Assembly: GCA_019843655.1 (NCBI GenBank)
Contig: JACDQD010000006.1
Coordinates: forward strand, 14,340,246 to 14,404,245
Origin: Lethocerus indicus
Taxonomy: Eukaryota; Arthropoda; Insecta; Hemiptera; Belostomatidae
Length of the DNA: 64,000 nucleotides
Reading direction: 5' to 3'
Of the stretch, positions 61,723 through 64,000 are shown piece after piece; the first letter of the stretch is position 1, and each line of letters begins with the position of its first letter. The notes under the pieces were generated by a model. That model ran no database searches, had not been told where the DNA came from, and saw only the letters and a list, made by a program, of their open reading frames with translations. A program made the translations under genes and the position numbers.

Positions 61723-61922
61723 TATCTAGTAATTTTTTTTTATAGTGTCAGCTATACTTTCATAGAAAAATAAAAATTTAATATTGTAAGATAAAAATAA
61801 AAAGGCAGTGACAGTGAGAGTGCCAAAGTGACTAACACCGCTACTGAAGACGGTGAGCAACCGAAACCGGTCTAGCAAAAGACCAAACCAGCGAGAGGAG
61901 ACAGAAACACACGAAATCTACG

Positions 61923-64000
61923 TCTACTAATTGTATTGACATATTTTAAGTAAAGTCCTAAAATATTTCCTTTACCAAAAGGTAATAAACAAAATGTATG
62001 CAAACTATGTAAAGTCTGCATAATGCTCAGAACTTTATAGATCCTCATTTCTTATACTTATTGAATTATTCAACATAATGTACGCTGTAAATCGGAACAC
62101 AAGTTTCTTCCTTAAATTTCATTCAGAAATGCTTGAACTGAAACTTTGGACTGAATTGTGGATTCGCAGAACGGAACTTCAAAATAACAAGATATCCATT
62201 CCAAATGGCTTATTTTACGCTCAAATATTTTCTGTGCTGATTCTTCTTCCTTTTGTACACGTCTGTTGTACCGCAGTCACCGTTCCAAAAGGATTCTGAC
62301 TAGCGAATGTACTATGGTCATAAACAGAATATTTGTTGAGGGAATGGGAAGAAACAAAGATAAAGTGTTTCAAATACTGAAAATTCCCTGAAGATTCAAT
62401 TTGACGTGCGGGGTTGTCTCTTACCGCTTTATTGTCCCGACGGGAACTCTTAATTCACATTCAGCTTCGGAATATCCATGGGTGTGGAGCGGTACTTTTC
62501 TTACTTCTGAAAAAAAGAATAGCCTCAAGCAGTTTGGAGAGTCATTAAAAATTATTTCTTTTGAAGTTAGTTTGGGAAGAAACGTCGTAAACACGGGACA
62601 AAGTATTCATTACTCATTCAATTTTACAATAGCATTCCGCTATAGAATCGTTTGATGTTGTATCGTAGACTACTGTGTCCGCTACCTCCATTGAATCAGT
62701 TTATAGTTATAGAATTGTATAGATTATTATTAGTTCGATGTTAAATCAGTTGAACATAACAAAAAATTAAATGCAGGAAGAAAAATTAATAATTGGTTAA
62801 GCTACATCATTTGTAATTTAGATCATGCATCGTATTCTTTTTAGAAAAATAATGTTTCTACTTCTTTGCACAAAATCGGTATTTTGTCGAAGGGTGTTTA
62901 CATCTGTGATACGTCCCTCAAGAATTCCTAACAATGCACCCTTAGCGCATTGAAGAGTGTAGTAGAAAAGAAATCAAACAAGTCGGTATCGCAAATACGT
63001 TTACAGAAACAAACTGTATTGTGTATCTTGGGCAGAATATAATCAACTTATTCTTTTTTTTTGGTTAAAACACAATAAAACAGGAAATAATATGAAAAAT
63101 GTACGATTTCTAATAATTTTTATGGAGGTTTGCGAGGTTTGTGCCTTCGATCTTCTGAATCGTAAAGAAACGGAATGCTACTGAAAATGGTAAGGATAAC
63201 CGTTATTGAATAGTGCATACTAAACCCGAATACACTCAATGGTTAATAAAAATTGCCAGAAAATCTCAAAACTATAGATACAAGGTATTATTACCGATAA
63301 CGAGAATGTAGATGGAAAAGCACGATGTCTCCACCATGATGTAACCTGTGATGCAACACCGACCATTGACTGAGTAAGATTTTGATTGTACCAATCAGCA
63401 GCAATAAAATAATATTTTTAACAACCTAATGATTTGAATATTACAAGTACAAAATTCTTTCATGAGTTATGCTCACTCGACCGGGTTGCTAATCAACTTG
63501 TGCCCGTTCGAGTTGCTCTTCACGTTCTGTTAGCATAATTAGGCGATAACAATGTCCTCAACGAGAGATTGCATCGGCAATTAGCAAGAGTAGGGGAGTA
63601 AGCGTAACTTAAATCAACATCTAATGAAGGTAGAACCGTTTCAGCATTTAGCATTTCAATGGAGATTGTATAACTGGAGAGTATAAAGTTAAAATTCATC
63701 TTCCAGTTGTAAAACAAGACCCATTGGTATAGAAGTTCCGTAATATTTACAACCAAACTACGATTACAAGAATGGAGATGTGTTGTGGGTACATGCTCAT
63801 CTATGGCATGAAGCGTATAACAAAGGCTAATGAAATTCGCAGTGGGTGACACGCTCTTCCTGTAAATTCCGAAGTGGGATGCTTCGATTATTTGGTTAAT
63901 GACTAATTATTAAGGAGCCGATTATTATAATGCCTTCATTGTTTGCGATAATACCATTATTAGTAGTTGGGTCTGCAGCGCTGGTCCTTCAGTCGCCGCC
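61923..64000. other. Non-coding stretch to the right edge, probably intron
   Basis: AT-rich DNA with short frames (for example 62078-62299, 62401-62655 and 63520-63852 minus) that show no recognisable domain and no strong paired splice sites. If the exon at 59486 is real, this is part of its first intron. Confidence 0.45.

Larger units (their letters stand above)
60641..61922. mobile_element. Composite fold-back element carrying (TA)n and a 70-bp satellite, copy 7
   Basis: The left arm begins TTAGAATACCAGTTTTGTGG, then GGTTGGGATACCGTAAATTT, GTCTCCTCTCGCTGG, CTAGACCGGTTTCGGCTGGT, CACCATCTTCAGTAGC and CACTGTCACTTGTACTGTGG. The right arm (about 61,795-61,922) has CACCGCTACTGAAGACGGTG, AGCAACCGAAACCGGTCTAG, CAAAAGACCAAACCAGCGAG and ACACACGAAATCTACG, its inverse. 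In place of the usual 85-bp loop are a (TA)n tract, a core of about 170 bp also found inverted in the element at 32651, and the 70-bp tandem array. At about 1.28 kb it is the longest copy. It codes for nothing recognisable. Confidence 0.88.

Overview
This is eukaryotic DNA, most likely from an arthropod and probably an insect. It is roughly 60% or more A+T by eye. It contains no long open reading frames, but has split exons with GT-AG borders, long microsatellites, a decayed jockey-type (non-LTR) reverse transcriptase, and a dispersed family of fold-back (inverted-repeat) elements. The jockey remnant is the only clue to the lineage that rests on protein sequence; the exact species cannot be named.

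Layout. At 127-4210 (minus strand) three exons with matching splice phases encode about 206 residues of an unrecognised, possibly secreted protein; the gene continues past the left edge. From 4211 to about 59,100 I see no convincing complete gene. This long stretch alternates between AT-rich DNA and short GC/CpG-rich islands. Three islands look like possible transcription starts: 9411-9724 (an untranslated first exon ending in a strong donor), 35359-35520 (a TATA-like box, a short coding start and two donors), and 59132-59531. The last is the best: it encodes a short signal peptide and stops at a strong GTAAGT donor. It therefore looks like the first coding exon of a plus-strand gene for a secreted or membrane protein whose remaining exons lie beyond the right edge.

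Repeats. A fold-back family with arms of about 150-250 bp appears at least seven times in long form (2953, 32651, 36887, 42805, 43303, 58620, 60641) and as short fragments (about 28316, 29826, 47320). The copy at 60641-61922 has swallowed a (TA)n tract and about 8.7 copies of a 70-bp tandem repeat. A separate 16-bp minisatellite with about 34 units, each carrying a CAGCTG E-box next to GATTAA, lies at 8450-8998. Dinucleotide tracts of CT/GA and TA type are frequent.

No rRNA, tRNA, CRISPR or operon structure was recognised. Most apparent ORFs are chance products. The window reads as intron or intergenic DNA around the 5' end of a long gene, with the fold-back and satellite elements as its most distinctive content.
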